A stretch of DNA of 64,000 nucleotides. Origin: SZUA-35 sp964351995 (GTDB taxonomy: Bacteria > Actinomycetota > Acidimicrobiia > Acidimicrobiales > SZUA-35). The position numbers and the translations under genes are program-made. The notes beneath the pieces were generated by a model. That model was not told the origin of the DNA. It worked only from the letters and a program-made list of their open reading frames with translations, and searched no databases. Each line of letters begins with the position of its first letter. The first letter of the stretch is position 1. Shown here piece after piece: positions 23,695 through 32,472 of this stretch. Location: assembly GCA_964351995.1 (NCBI GenBank), contig CAYGQE010000010.1:62001-126000 (forward strand). Reading direction: 5' to 3'.

Positions 23695-24168
23695 TCAGAA
23701 GACAGCGACGGCGACGGCGAAGGAGGCAGCAAGACTCAGCGCCGGGCCGAAGGGGACTGCTTGCCCTGATCGTGGTCGCTCGCCACGCGAGGCTGCAGCC
23801 ACCGCTGCCATCCCCAACCCGAACAACGACGAAGCGGCCAAGGTCCAAGCCACGGCCAAGAGCGTCACCAGGACGCCACCTTGGGTCCAACCGATGACGA
23901 AGCCGAGCGATGCCGCCAGCTTCACGTCACCGAGACCCATCGAGTTCGGTCGCAGGCGATGAGGGACGTAGAGAATCAGGGCGAAAACCGCCCCTCCCAC
24001 AGCACCGGCCAACACGTGCGATCCCCGTCCATTCAGCCAGCCAGCGACGGCGGCAACCAAGCACAGGCCGATGGCGCTGTAGGTGATGCTGTTCGGTATG
24101 CGGTGCTGGCGGAGATCCACGATCGATGCCAGCAGCAATAGGACGCCGCCCAGAGCCAACACCAGCAT
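23695..24168 (-). CDS. pilD: Prepilin peptidase, A24 family
   Basis: A 157-residue polytopic aspartyl protease with about five helices. The two catalytic aspartates are visible in DLRQHRIPN and GLGDVKLAA. The N-terminal methyltransferase-type domain and its Cys-rich loop, present in full-length PilD, are absent, so this is the short TadV/FppA-like form. It should cleave the leaders of PilA and the minor pilins nearby. The start lies 2 bp after the stop of the PilX-like gene, so it closes the minor-pilin operon. Confidence 0.85.
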   Translation of the reverse strand: MLVLALGGVLLLLASIVDLRQHRIPNSITYSAIGLCLVAAVAGWLNGRGSHVLAGAVGGAVFALILYVPHRLRPNSMGLGDVKLAASLGFVIGWTQGGVLVTLLAVAWTLAASSLFGLGMAAVAAASRGERPRSGQAVPFGPALSLAASFAVAVAVF

Positions 24169-24170
24169 GA

Positions 24171-25220
24171 TCACGATGCGGGAACCTGCTCCCACGACGT
24201 CACGGTCCATCCTGTTGCCGTCGTGCCCGACTCGACCGGCGTCATCCAAACGTCCGCACTGGACTCCGTCGCGAAGACACCCGTCGTGACTGTTCCGTAG
24301 AGGCTGGCCGACCCGACGAGCCAGTCACGATTCGGTGCGTAGAGAACCCCATGCACCGTGGAGTTGTAGATGTCGTACCACCAGTAGTTGCTCGCCTCGC
24401 CTTCACCAAACAACTGGAAGTCGTTCGGCTCGCCGTCGGTGTTGATCGACGCGTTGGTGATCAGCACGTCGAGGCCCTCCCGGACGTAGATGATGAGCGG
24501 AGGGTTGGCGACGGTCACCGTGCCGGAGAAGCGCACTCGGGAAGCACTCATGTTCGCCCGGGTACACACATAGGGGACGCCGTTCTCGCCATCGATCACG
24601 CCAGTGAAGCGTCCGTTGCCCGGGCAGTTCTGGACTGTCCCGGTGGGGAGCACCGGATCGGGCAGGTCCAGGGGGTCGCTGAGGCTGTTCGTCACTGGGC
24701 AAGCCCGACACTCCGCATCCCGACCATAGAGATCAACGACTTCGCCCGGAGCAGTTCCCTGGACAGTGATCGCCCCGTTGGTCCCGACTCGACCGGCGAC
24801 GGTTCCTCTATTGTCGTCGAATGACGCCTTGTGGTTGATCAGGAGTGTGTACGGCGGGATCGACCCCCCGCCGATCGTGACCTCGACCGCCTGGGCACGG
24901 CCCCCGACGTAGCCTTCGGCCCGCACGACGTACTCGGTGTCAGAAACCTGCTCGACTTTGTACACATACTTGCCTTCGCCGACTTCGCCATCGCCGGAGA
25001 AGCTCCCCGTCTCACCCGCTTCGAGCAGTGCCAGCACTTCGGCAACACCCTGCTCGGCCCCGGCTTGGGCTGCTTCAGCGTCAGTATCTGCAGCCACGGC
25101 GCCGAGCTCGGCCTGGCTCCGGGCGATCAAAGCGGTCCCGATCAGCAGCAAGAGCATCAGTGCCGAAATGGACACCACGATGCTGCCTCGCTCGCCCGTT
25201 CTTGTGGCCACCTTCAACAT
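24171..25220 (-). CDS. PilX-like pilus assembly protein
   Basis: A 349-residue protein with one N-terminal helix (RGSIVVSISALMLLLLIGTA) without the classic GFTLIE cleavage site, like PilX-N proteins. A beta-rich extracellular domain follows (DUF7305-like), with paired cysteines (AECRACP, VQNCPGNG, YVCTRA) that may form disulfides. It probably joins the pilus tip/priming complex with the two minor pilins upstream. It overlaps the upstream gene by 7 bp. Confidence 0.75.
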   Translation of the reverse strand: MLKVATRTGERGSIVVSISALMLLLLIGTALIARSQAELGAVAADTDAEAAQAGAEQGVAEVLALLEAGETGSFSGDGEVGEGKYVYKVEQVSDTEYVVRAEGYVGGRAQAVEVTIGGGSIPPYTLLINHKASFDDNRGTVAGRVGTNGAITVQGTAPGEVVDLYGRDAECRACPVTNSLSDPLDLPDPVLPTGTVQNCPGNGRFTGVIDGENGVPYVCTRANMSASRVRFSGTVTVANPPLIIYVREGLDVLITNASINTDGEPNDFQLFGEGEASNYWWYDIYNSTVHGVLYAPNRDWLVGSASLYGTVTTGVFATESSADVWMTPVESGTTATGWTVTSWEQVPAS

Positions 25221-25801
25221 GGATCGACCTCTGGGTTGCGTTGTCGGTAGGCAACATCGAAGGTGGTGGTGACGTCAGCGTCATCGGTGACCGAACGAAG
25301 ATCGACGGTGACCCTCGCGGTACAACTGGCCAGCCTCTCCTTGATCTGTTCGCCGCGGCCAGACCAATACCGGAAGACCTCTTCCACCTTCAGACCGCGA
25401 ACCATCTCGTCTTTCGAGAGCGTTGCACCCGAGTCGGCGTCCATCACGATTCGGATGAGTGACGAGCCATCGACATACCAAAAGATCCAGGTCCTCTGAC
25501 CCCGCTCGTCGAAGTACTCGAGGTTGAGCGACTCCGACGGAGTGCTCCAGATCTTCTCCGAGGACCAGCTCGAACGGATGTCCTCGGCGAGCAAATCGCC
25601 GACCGTTTGGATCTCTGCTTCGGCCACGAGGTTGGCTTCCTGGGAACGTTCCTGACCGAAGCCAGAGGCAATCGCGAGATACACGGTGGGGATCACCAGT
25701 GCGCTGATGGCCATGACGACCAACACCTCGGTGAGCGTGGTGCCTGCATCGTTGGGTTGTGCTGCAGCGGGGAACTGCTTGCTTGCCCTTTGGTCAAACA
25801 C
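25214..25801 (-). CDS. Minor pseudopilin, PulJ/PilW-like
   Basis: A 195-residue prepilin-like protein. The processing motif NDAG-TTLTEVLVVMAISAL keeps Glu5 and the hydrophobic helix. The globular domain is charged and ends in a Cys-containing tail. It lies within the minor-pilin operon, overlapping the PilV-like gene upstream by 8 bp. Minor pilins of this class form the tip complex that starts pilus assembly. Confidence 0.82.
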   Translation of the reverse strand: MFDQRASKQFPAAAQPNDAGTTLTEVLVVMAISALVIPTVYLAIASGFGQERSQEANLVAEAEIQTVGDLLAEDIRSSWSSEKIWSTPSESLNLEYFDERGQRTWIFWYVDGSSLIRIVMDADSGATLSKDEMVRGLKVEEVFRYWSGRGEQIKERLASCTARVTVDLRSVTDDADVTTTFDVAYRQRNPEVDPC

Positions 25802-26297
25802 CGAACAAACCTTCGTGAAGTCCGGTCTGCACCGTCACCGACCGACTGCCGGCCCGGCTTTCCCAAAACACATCGATTCGAACGACCTTGTAGGCCTCGC
25901 GATTGTCACCAACGGTCGCCCAAGTGACTGACCGGGTGATGCCGTAGACCGTGTCATCGAACTCAACTTTGTCCTGGGCTTGCACCAGGTTGCCATCGAG
26001 TTCGGTCACTGTCGGGCGATCTTCGAATGATGGCGTGTAGCCCTCCGAGCTGGGATCGATGCCGATCAGCCCGTAGTCGTATGAGCGGATGATCTCGAGC
26101 TCGCCGGTGGCCAACGCCGATGCATCACTCTGAGCTTCAGCGATTGCTGCGGTGCGAGCGCTCGTGACGAGCAGTGCTGAGACGCTCATCACTCCGATGG
26201 CGAGGACAAAAACGGCCGCCATCATCTCCACAACGGTGACGCCGGCCTCGCTCCGGGGGCGGTGATCGACTTGTTCGGGGGCACGAAGCGCAGACAT
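25794..26297 (-). CDS. Minor pilin, PilV/PilI-like
   Basis: A 167-residue minor pilin with the processing site SEAG-VTVVEMMAAVFVLAIGV (Glu5 present) and an extracellular domain with VYGITRSVTWATVGDNREAYK, characteristic of PilV/GspI. The ATG at 26297 gives a leader of about 20 residues; a frame extending to 26348 is also open. First gene of the minor-pilin operon, divergent from pilMN, sharing a 139-bp promoter space in which I see no obvious box. Confidence 0.8.
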   Translation of the reverse strand: MSALRAPEQVDHRPRSEAGVTVVEMMAAVFVLAIGVMSVSALLVTSARTAAIAEAQSDASALATGELEIIRSYDYGLIGIDPSSEGYTPSFEDRPTVTELDGNLVQAQDKVEFDDTVYGITRSVTWATVGDNREAYKVVRIDVFWESRAGSRSVTVQTGLHEGLFGV

Positions 26298-26436
26298 GAC
26301 GTGAGGAGCATCGGCCTGAGGCTTGGCAGCGTGACCCCTCGCTCGCAAGACCTTCTTCGCCGCAGCGACTCATCCCGTCGATGGCCTGGCCGACACTGCA
26401 GCGTGCCCATTCTGTCCGTCAACCAAACGAGCCGTC

Positions 26437-28122
26437 ATGCCTGACATCGTCGGACTCACGATTCAGCAACGAACTGTTCGCGGAATCGAAGCGAAGATCA
26501 GCCGGAGCGGTCACTGCACCGTGCTCCGCGCCGCCGAGGTGCCGGTAGACCCGTCAGCGTTCGACGCAGGCCGCCTTGTCGACGCGGAGGCCTTCACCGA
26601 ATGCCTCCGCAGTCTGTGGTCCCAAGGCAGCTTCCGCTCGAAGCGGGTGCAACTCGTCATCGATGGTCGACTCGCAGTCATCCGACGAACCGAGTTGCCC
26701 TCACTCGGCCCCGCTCAACTTCGCAAGGCAGCCTCGTACGACATTGCCGAGTTGCTCAGCTATCCCATCACCGACGCCGTGTTCGACGTCGATGAGATCG
26801 AGCAATTCGATCGGAACGGCACCGCATGGGCCAAGGCCCTCGTCGTTGCCGTGGAAGAGTCGACGCTCATCGACCTCGGAAACGCCGTCAAGGCGGCGGG
26901 TCTCACACTCGTTGGCGCCGATCTAGCAGCAGAGGCGCTCGCACGCGGCGTGGCCTACGACGATGCCCAAGAACAGTCATCGGGCGATGACGCCGAGGAG
27001 CACCCCATCGCCATCCTCGACTGCGAAGACGCAACAACGAACATCGTGATTCGAGACCACTCGGGAGTCTTGTTCGCCCGAACGCTTGGTGTTGGTGTCG
27101 GCGAGAGCACGATCTCGATGGCAGACGAACTCGAATCGGCGCTGGCACAGCTCAGTGGTGAAGACGACTCGCTCGATGGCCCCGCCTCGTCGAGCGCTGG
27201 TGTCTCCGCCGTTGTCGAGAGCATCCGCCGGACCCTCAGCTACTACAACGCCGAACTCGACGATCGCACGATCGATCGCGTCTCGGTGGCCGGTGCCCGC
27301 GGCCAGGCACCCGGGCTTCTCGCCGCGCTCCAGGACACCCTCGGTGTTCCCGCTGAGGTCTCGATGCCAGTTGCGAAGTGGCCCGATGGCATTGCCCTCC
27401 CTGGCTACGAAACGCCCATCGGAGCAGCCATCGGAGTCGTTGGCTCCAAGACTCGCCACCTCGTCCTGACCTCCGATCGTGAGCGTGCGACCCGGTCGAA
27501 GCGCCGCACACAGATGGCTGTGCTCGCCAGCGGCCTTCCGGTGAGTGTCTTCCTCGTGTTCGCTGGCCTTGGGCTCCGCGCCGACGTTTCTGCTGCTCGC
27601 GCCACCGCTGCGCAGAGCGAGACGGCAACGGAGGCGCTCTCACTTCGCCTCTCGGGCCTCGACGACTCTTCCCTTCGAATTGCCGAGTGGCAGGCCGCAG
27701 CCGCAAAGGTCACCACCATCGAGCAGCAGCAGGTCGAACTCGACCTCGTTGTTCAGCAAATGGCCGCCAACATGCCGCCCGATACCCGCATCCTGAGCAT
27801 CGACCTTCAGCGCGGAGTGACGGGCGATCTTCCTGCTGGCTACACGGGCCCAACACCCGCCGGCGTCGTCAGTGTCACCGGCATCGCCGATGATCTCGAT
27901 GGCGTGAGCCGATGGTTGGCCGGTGTGTCGACCAGTCAGGTCATCGATGGGCTGTGGCTCGAGCAGTCAGCCTTCGGCCCGATCGGCACGAACGGTGAAC
28001 TCGGAGCGCTCTTCTCGGCCAAGGGTGTGATCACCGCCGCAGCGCGGCCGACGGAATCGATGATCAACGCACAACTGACCGAGGAATCGCCTGATGGCAC
28101 CGACGAAGCGGAGCAATCATGA
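26437..28122 (+). CDS. pilM-pilN: PilM-PilN fusion, pilus assembly
   Basis: A 561-residue protein. Residues 1-340 are an actin-like PilM/FtsA-fold ATPase (PDIVGLTIQQRTVRGIEAK; QLVIDGRLAVIRRTELPSL; AILDCEDATTNIVI; FARTLGVGVGE; ALPGYETPIGAAIGV). At about 370-390 a single membrane helix (AVLASGLPVSVFLVFAGLGL) starts a PilN-like part with a coiled coil and a C-terminal ferredoxin-like domain (VVQQMAANMPPDTRILSIDL; GVVSVTGIADDLDGVSRW). In most bacteria PilM is soluble and binds the short cytoplasmic tail of PilN; here the interaction is hard-wired. pilO overlaps by 4 bp. Confidence 0.88.
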   Translation: MPDIVGLTIQQRTVRGIEAKISRSGHCTVLRAAEVPVDPSAFDAGRLVDAEAFTECLRSLWSQGSFRSKRVQLVIDGRLAVIRRTELPSLGPAQLRKAASYDIAELLSYPITDAVFDVDEIEQFDRNGTAWAKALVVAVEESTLIDLGNAVKAAGLTLVGADLAAEALARGVAYDDAQEQSSGDDAEEHPIAILDCEDATTNIVIRDHSGVLFARTLGVGVGESTISMADELESALAQLSGEDDSLDGPASSSAGVSAVVESIRRTLSYYNAELDDRTIDRVSVAGARGQAPGLLAALQDTLGVPAEVSMPVAKWPDGIALPGYETPIGAAIGVVGSKTRHLVLTSDRERATRSKRRTQMAVLASGLPVSVFLVFAGLGLRADVSAARATAAQSETATEALSLRLSGLDDSSLRIAEWQAAAAKVTTIEQQQVELDLVVQQMAANMPPDTRILSIDLQRGVTGDLPAGYTGPTPAGVVSVTGIADDLDGVSRWLAGVSTSQVIDGLWLEQSAFGPIGTNGELGALFSAKGVITAAARPTESMINAQLTEESPDGTDEAEQS

Positions 28123-28700
28123 GGATCCGAGCTCTCCTCGGGCCGCCTCTGCTTCTCGGCCTGCTCTGGGTCGGAGCAATCTGGTGGCCGTCGCAGATGG
28201 CGATCTCATCGGCCGACGAACAGGCCGAACGAGCAACGAGCGAGCAACTCGCGTTGATCGCCGACATCGAACGGCTCGACCAGAGCTCGACGCAGCAGTC
28301 TGATCTCGAAGCCGATCTTTCCGCCATCGCACGATCGATTCCGAGCGACCCGCAGGTCGACGCGTTCCTCGCGACACTGGCGGCCGCCGCCGAACAGAAC
28401 GGCGTACGAGTCAACCTCGTTTCCCCCACGGGCATTCTCGATTCCGCCACCAGCGATCCCAATCGCCCGGTGCCAACCGGTATGTCGTCGGTCGGCATCG
28501 CCCTCGAGGCAGAGGGGAGCTTCGAAGATGTGATGAGGTTCACCTCCAGCCTCGATGATCTCGAGCGACTCGTTGTGATCGATGAGATCGGCATGGTGGC
28601 CCTCGAAGGAGCAACACAAGTGATCATCATCGACGTGAGTCTGCGAATCTTTGCGAGCACGACCTCGAGCCAGACAGCCATCCAGGAACCCGGCCAATGA
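28119..28700 (+). CDS. pilO: PilO-like pilus alignment protein
   Basis: A 193-residue bitopic protein: membrane helix at residues 6-24 (LLGPPLLLGLLWVGAIWW), a coiled-coil (ADEQAERATSEQLALIADIE) and an extracytoplasmic ferredoxin-like domain (VGIALEAEGSFEDVMRFTSS). It would pair with the PilN half of PilMN. ATGA overlaps join it to both neighbours, so pilMN-pilO-pilP are one operon. Confidence 0.82.
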   Translation: MRIRALLGPPLLLGLLWVGAIWWPSQMAISSADEQAERATSEQLALIADIERLDQSSTQQSDLEADLSAIARSIPSDPQVDAFLATLAAAAEQNGVRVNLVSPTGILDSATSDPNRPVPTGMSSVGIALEAEGSFEDVMRFTSSLDDLERLVVIDEIGMVALEGATQVIIIDVSLRIFASTTSSQTAIQEPGQ

Positions 28701-29164
28701 CCGACGCAATCAGTCCGAAACTCCTGTTCCTGTTGGCCCTCTCGGTCGTCGTCGCCGGCGTTGGCGGCTGGCGCCTCCTGTCCGCTGACGACACCGCTGC
28801 TGATGTTGGCTTCGGCCCGGAGACCGAACTCCCCATCGAGATCGCACCGACCACTGGGGCGGCAGAACTGAGCGACGAGATCGCCGACGTGTTCGAAGAC
28901 ACCGGTCGAAACCCATTCGCTCGGGCTGACGGCGGGGACACATTCACCCCGGCCGACGTCGACTCCGACGGCGATGACACCGGCGACGGCACCGACAACG
29001 AAGCCGCCGATGCACCATCGACGGCGGACACTCCGGTGGTCACCGAGGCTGCGCCGCCAGTCACGACCACCCCGGCAGTGGCGCCCGTCTTCCCCAACCC
29101 TGACTTGGTCGATGAAGCTCCATCGCGCGGTGGTGGCCGAGACGGCAGCTCGTTCGAAGGCTGA
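28697..29164 (+). CDS. PilP/GspC-like membrane-anchored protein
   Basis: A 155-residue protein with an N-terminal anchor (LLFLLALSVVVAGVGGWRLL), an RNPFAR motif typical after the linker in PilP/GspC, and a long Asp/Thr/Pro-rich disordered tail. The globular HR domain that contacts the secretin is missing, which fits a monoderm cell with no PilQ. Last gene of the pilMN-O operon; the convergent metallopeptidase gene begins 4 bp later. Confidence 0.65.
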   Translation: MTDAISPKLLFLLALSVVVAGVGGWRLLSADDTAADVGFGPETELPIEIAPTTGAAELSDEIADVFEDTGRNPFARADGGDTFTPADVDSDGDDTGDGTDNEAADAPSTADTPVVTEAAPPVTTTPAVAPVFPNPDLVDEAPSRGGGRDGSSFEG

Positions 29165-29168
29165 GCCT

Positions 29169-30092
29169 TCAACCGCACGTATCGAAGTTGCTCGGAGGCG
29201 CTGCCTCGCCTCCACGCTGGATCGCCCGTCGCATTGCGACGAACTCCGGTCGCTCTTCGAAGTAGGCCCGCCGTTGATCGAAACCTGGCGGCATGTCGAC
29301 ATCGAACACGTACGCCGAGAACGACTCAGCGAAGTCTTCTTCTGGATGACTTGCGGCGTAGCTGCCGGGGAAGCCAGCGTCGATGCCGCATCGGTCCTCT
29401 CCCCCCTCGATGTCGGCCGAGTAGTCGCGCGGCAGCGTCTGCAGGTCCTGAACCGACCAGAACTGGTCGATCCAGTCCGTCATGTAGGCATCGGGTTGAA
29501 AGCAGCCGAAGCCGTTGAAGAACGTGTCGCACTCGTCAGCGAAGAAGGCAACATCGATCTGATCTGGGGTCTGGGTGAAGACGTGGGCCAACTCGTGCGC
29601 CATCGTCAGGCGGAGTTCTTGGGGATCATCGACCGCGGCTGAGATTCCAACCGCGATCAGATGCTCGTCAGAATCATCGGCCACCGGGCCGGCGAACGCC
29701 AGCGTGTCGGAGTTGGCGTCATCGAAACCAGCAAGGATGGTGACACCAGCGATGAGCTGCGGTGGGGTGATCTGGGAGAGGTCGGTCCAGGCAGCTTCGA
29801 CCACGGCAGAGGCCTCACCGAAGCAGGGGGTCGAGGCAATACGACCGTTGTCCACTGCGTAGGCAACGGCAAGTGGACCGAACGATTCGCCGATCGATTT
29901 CCGATCACATCCCTCGACGGCGACCTCGCCTGTCGTTCCAACCGATGTCGGCGCTGCTGAGCTCTGCGGTGCAAGCGTGGCCCGCGGGACTGAGGTGGCC
30001 GCGGTTCCAGCTCCGGCCTTGAGCTCCGCGCTCGAGCTGCAACCGACGACGGCACACAGGAGCATCCCCACCACACACCAGACCCGCAACAC
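29169..30092 (-). CDS. Lipoprotein zinc metallopeptidase (HExxH)
   Basis: A 307-residue lipoprotein. Signal peptide MLRVWCVVGMLLCAVVGC with lipobox VVGC, a Ser/Thr/Ala-rich linker, then a peptidase-like domain with the zinc motif MAHELAHVF and a downstream acidic third-ligand candidate in HPEEDFAESFSAYVFD. Several cysteines (ECDTFFNGFGC, DRCG) may form disulfides outside the cell. The GTG at 30092 is chosen because the signal peptide begins there and a TAGCCT box, which includes the stop codon of the upstream gene, lies 8 nt before it. The substrate is unknown. Confidence 0.78.
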   Translation of the reverse strand: MLRVWCVVGMLLCAVVGCSSSAELKAGAGTAATSVPRATLAPQSSAAPTSVGTTGEVAVEGCDRKSIGESFGPLAVAYAVDNGRIASTPCFGEASAVVEAAWTDLSQITPPQLIAGVTILAGFDDANSDTLAFAGPVADDSDEHLIAVGISAAVDDPQELRLTMAHELAHVFTQTPDQIDVAFFADECDTFFNGFGCFQPDAYMTDWIDQFWSVQDLQTLPRDYSADIEGGEDRCGIDAGFPGSYAASHPEEDFAESFSAYVFDVDMPPGFDQRRAYFEERPEFVAMRRAIQRGGEAAPPSNFDTCG

Positions 30093-30103
30093 GGTGGTTG
30101 AGG

Positions 30104-31093
30104 CTAGCGGCGCCCCGTGGGCCGGCGAGCTGACCGCCACATCAACACCGTCAGCAGACGAGCGTGCCGCCACAGCGTCTTCACTGCGAGCACGGGGTGG
30201 CGCAACCATCGCAGTGGGTTGCCCATGCCCTTCATCGGGTGTAGCAGCTGGGGTACGAGTCCGACGGGAATGTCGTCGTCAACGCCGTACACCGAAGGCC
30301 GACGGTCCTTCGGCATGAAGTACGTGCCGAACACGATGTCCCACAGCGGCAAGAAGACCGAGTAGTTCGAGCAGTGTGCGTCTCGTTCGTTGCTGTGGTG
30401 CCAGTGATGGAACTCCGGCGTGATGACCACACGATGCAGCGGGCGCCAACGCCAGCGGACGTTTGCGTGCAGGAACAACCCGGTCACGATCTGCACGACC
30501 ACGAGCACTCCTGCCACTTCGGGGTCAAAGCCCGCCGCGAGCAAGAACGCGAACGCCGGGGCAATGAAGACGCCGTCGAATGGGTGGTTGCGAAAGCCGC
30601 TGATCCAGTCGAGGTGCTCCGTCGAGTGGTGGATGGCGTGGAAGCGCCACAGGAACGGCACCTCGTGTCCCCAACGGTGCGTCCAATAGATCACGAAATC
30701 GAAGAGGAGCAGCGCAACGAAAGGCAACGCAGCATTGGGAATCATGGCGACCAGCGGCCGGATGGCTAGCCCCGGCAACCATGCCAGGCTGAAGAGGGCA
30801 ATGGGAATCGCCACGAAGGCGGTGACCATTTGCGTCAGGGGAGAAACCACCGCGTGAGCGAGGTCACCAACCAGTTGGGGACGACGGAACCGCTGGCTCC
30901 GGTGTCGAGGAAACGCCCGCTCGAACGGCACGACGGCAACCAGCAGCAGCCCGATGATGAAGAGTGGTTCCCTCGTGATCGCCAACGATCCGACAACGAC
31001 CAGCAACGCGAGTGGCGCCCAGCGTTTCGACCACGTTCGAGGGGTGGAGATCGTGCGCCTGGGGTCGACCGGAGGTGCGGGGGTTGCCATCAT
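30104..31093 (-). CDS. Sterol desaturase / fatty-acid hydroxylase family protein
   Basis: A 329-residue integral-membrane di-iron enzyme. The histidine clusters are present: HRWGH, HAIHH and HHWHH, with an additional His in FLHANVRW. About four to five transmembrane segments (for example LFIIGLLLVAVVPF; ALPFVALLLFDFVIYW; VAGVLVVVQIVTGLFLH). Members hydroxylate or desaturate sterols, carotenoids or lipids with O2. A GAGAGGG ribosome-binding site precedes the two ATG codons. Substrate not predictable. Confidence 0.9.
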   Translation of the reverse strand: MMATPAPPVDPRRTISTPRTWSKRWAPLALLVVVGSLAITREPLFIIGLLLVAVVPFERAFPRHRSQRFRRPQLVGDLAHAVVSPLTQMVTAFVAIPIALFSLAWLPGLAIRPLVAMIPNAALPFVALLLFDFVIYWTHRWGHEVPFLWRFHAIHHSTEHLDWISGFRNHPFDGVFIAPAFAFLLAAGFDPEVAGVLVVVQIVTGLFLHANVRWRWRPLHRVVITPEFHHWHHSNERDAHCSNYSVFLPLWDIVFGTYFMPKDRRPSVYGVDDDIPVGLVPQLLHPMKGMGNPLRWLRHPVLAVKTLWRHARLLTVLMWRSARRPTGRR

Positions 31094-31126
31094 GCCCTCT
31101 CTGTCGAGAGCAGGTGACTGAACGGT

Positions 31127-31540
31127 TCAGTCCGGTGAGTAGCTCTTGATCACGCCGGTGTCGTGGGCTCGCTCGATGATCTCGAGACCGAGAATCGAGA
31201 AGACGAAGTAGACGACGGCACCGCCCAGGAGGGCCCAGCCCCAGGTGTAGCCGAAGAGGCCGATGGCGATGCCAGCAATGCCGAACACCGGGGCGGCGAG
31301 GCCGCTGAACCCGAAGCCGATCTTGACGAAGGAGGTGGTCACCGGCGATCGGCGCCAGAGCCCGAGCGACCAGGCAAGCGTCGAGGTCACCGACAACGCA
31401 ACAGCGATCCAGCTCATCGTGCCGATCCAGCGATTCACCAGCGCAAACACGGTGCTCCCGACCAGCATCAAGATGGCGAGAACGTTGACGTCACCGGCGG
31501 CCGCGTCACGTCGCTGGTCATCGGTGAGGAAATCGTTCAC
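31127..31540 (-). CDS. Four-helix membrane protein, unknown function
   Basis: A 137-residue protein with about four hydrophobic segments: VLAILMLVGSTVFALV, WIAVALSVTSTLAWSLGLW, FGFSGLAAPVFGIAGIAIGL and WALLGGAVVYFVFSILGL, and a charged C-terminal tail. No family recognised. It lies between the homoserine kinase and desaturase genes with 33-44-bp spacers, so transcriptional linkage is possible. Confidence 0.65.
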   Translation of the reverse strand: MNDFLTDDQRRDAAAGDVNVLAILMLVGSTVFALVNRWIGTMSWIAVALSVTSTLAWSLGLWRRSPVTTSFVKIGFGFSGLAAPVFGIAGIAIGLFGYTWGWALLGGAVVYFVFSILGLEIIERAHDTGVIKSYSPD

Positions 31541-31583
31541 GCCCGAAACCTACCGAGCGCATCGACCAGGTGGCACGTCGTCC

Positions 31584-32423
31584 TCAGGTGAGAGGAACCG
31601 CGCCAACGATGTCGAGTTCTGGCGTGATCACCGAGCCCGTTGACGGCAACGCATCGGTCACGACTTGTTCCTGGCCTGGCTCGACGACGATGGCAACGGT
31701 CGGGCCCGACCCGCTCAACCATGCAGCGTGAGCACCGGCGTCGAGTGCCGCTTCGACGGCCTGCTTCGTCTCAGGAGCCGCGGCAAGACGCTCGGGCTGG
31801 TGCAACCGGTCCTGGGTGGCCAGGCCCAACAACTCGGCGTTGCCCTCGTACAGGGCAGCGACCAAGAGGCCGAGCCGGCCAAGATTGAACACCGCATCAC
31901 TGCGTTCGACCGTTGGCGACATGCCCGCCCTCGACTCGTCCGTCGGCGTCGTGTTTAGCGACGGGACCCACAGCAGCAACTTCCCTGGCAGTGTGGTGTC
32001 GAGACGGTGCTGGTGTTCTCCAGCAATCACGTGGATGCCACCGAAGACGGCCGGCGCCGCATTGTCGCCGTGCCCTTCGAGTTCGGAGACGATCCGGAAA
32101 CCGAGCGTCTGCGCCTCGGCCACGTCGACGCCGCGCTGGAGGAACGCCAACACCGCTCCTGCCGCCCGCGCCGCAGCGGAGAAACCCAATCCCCGGCTCG
32201 GCGGCAACTCGAAGTCGAAATAGATCGGTGCAGTGCCACCCGACATCTCGTAGGCGATGCGAGCGATGTGGTCGGAGCCGCAGGGGGTGTCGTCTTCGTG
32301 GAATGGTTCGTCGGCGGCCCGCACGTGGCACGCCACCGCAAGGCCGAGCACGTCGAAACCAGGACCGAGATTGGCCGAAGAACCCGGGGCAGAAACAATC
32401 GTCACCGGTGCATCGTAGAACAC
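31584..32423 (-). CDS. thrB: Homoserine kinase (GHMP family)
   Basis: A 279-residue GHMP kinase that phosphorylates homoserine on the threonine pathway. Substrate loop PGSSANLGPGFDVLGLA, phosphate-binding motif PPSRGLGFSAAARAAG (usual GLGSSAAA, here Phe replaces the first Ser), GDNAAPAVFGG, and the C-terminal AAWLSGSGPTVAIV. GTG start. thrA/thrC are not adjacent, so context does not confirm the substrate, but the N-terminal motif is characteristic of ThrB. Confidence 0.85.
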   Translation of the reverse strand: MFYDAPVTIVSAPGSSANLGPGFDVLGLAVACHVRAADEPFHEDDTPCGSDHIARIAYEMSGGTAPIYFDFELPPSRGLGFSAAARAAGAVLAFLQRGVDVAEAQTLGFRIVSELEGHGDNAAPAVFGGIHVIAGEHQHRLDTTLPGKLLLWVPSLNTTPTDESRAGMSPTVERSDAVFNLGRLGLLVAALYEGNAELLGLATQDRLHQPERLAAAPETKQAVEAALDAGAHAAWLSGSGPTVAIVVEPGQEQVVTDALPSTGSVITPELDIVGAVPLT

Positions 32424-32472
32424 GATCGGCCGGTTATCGGCGGGTCACTCTGCCTGGTTGGAGCGACTGGGA

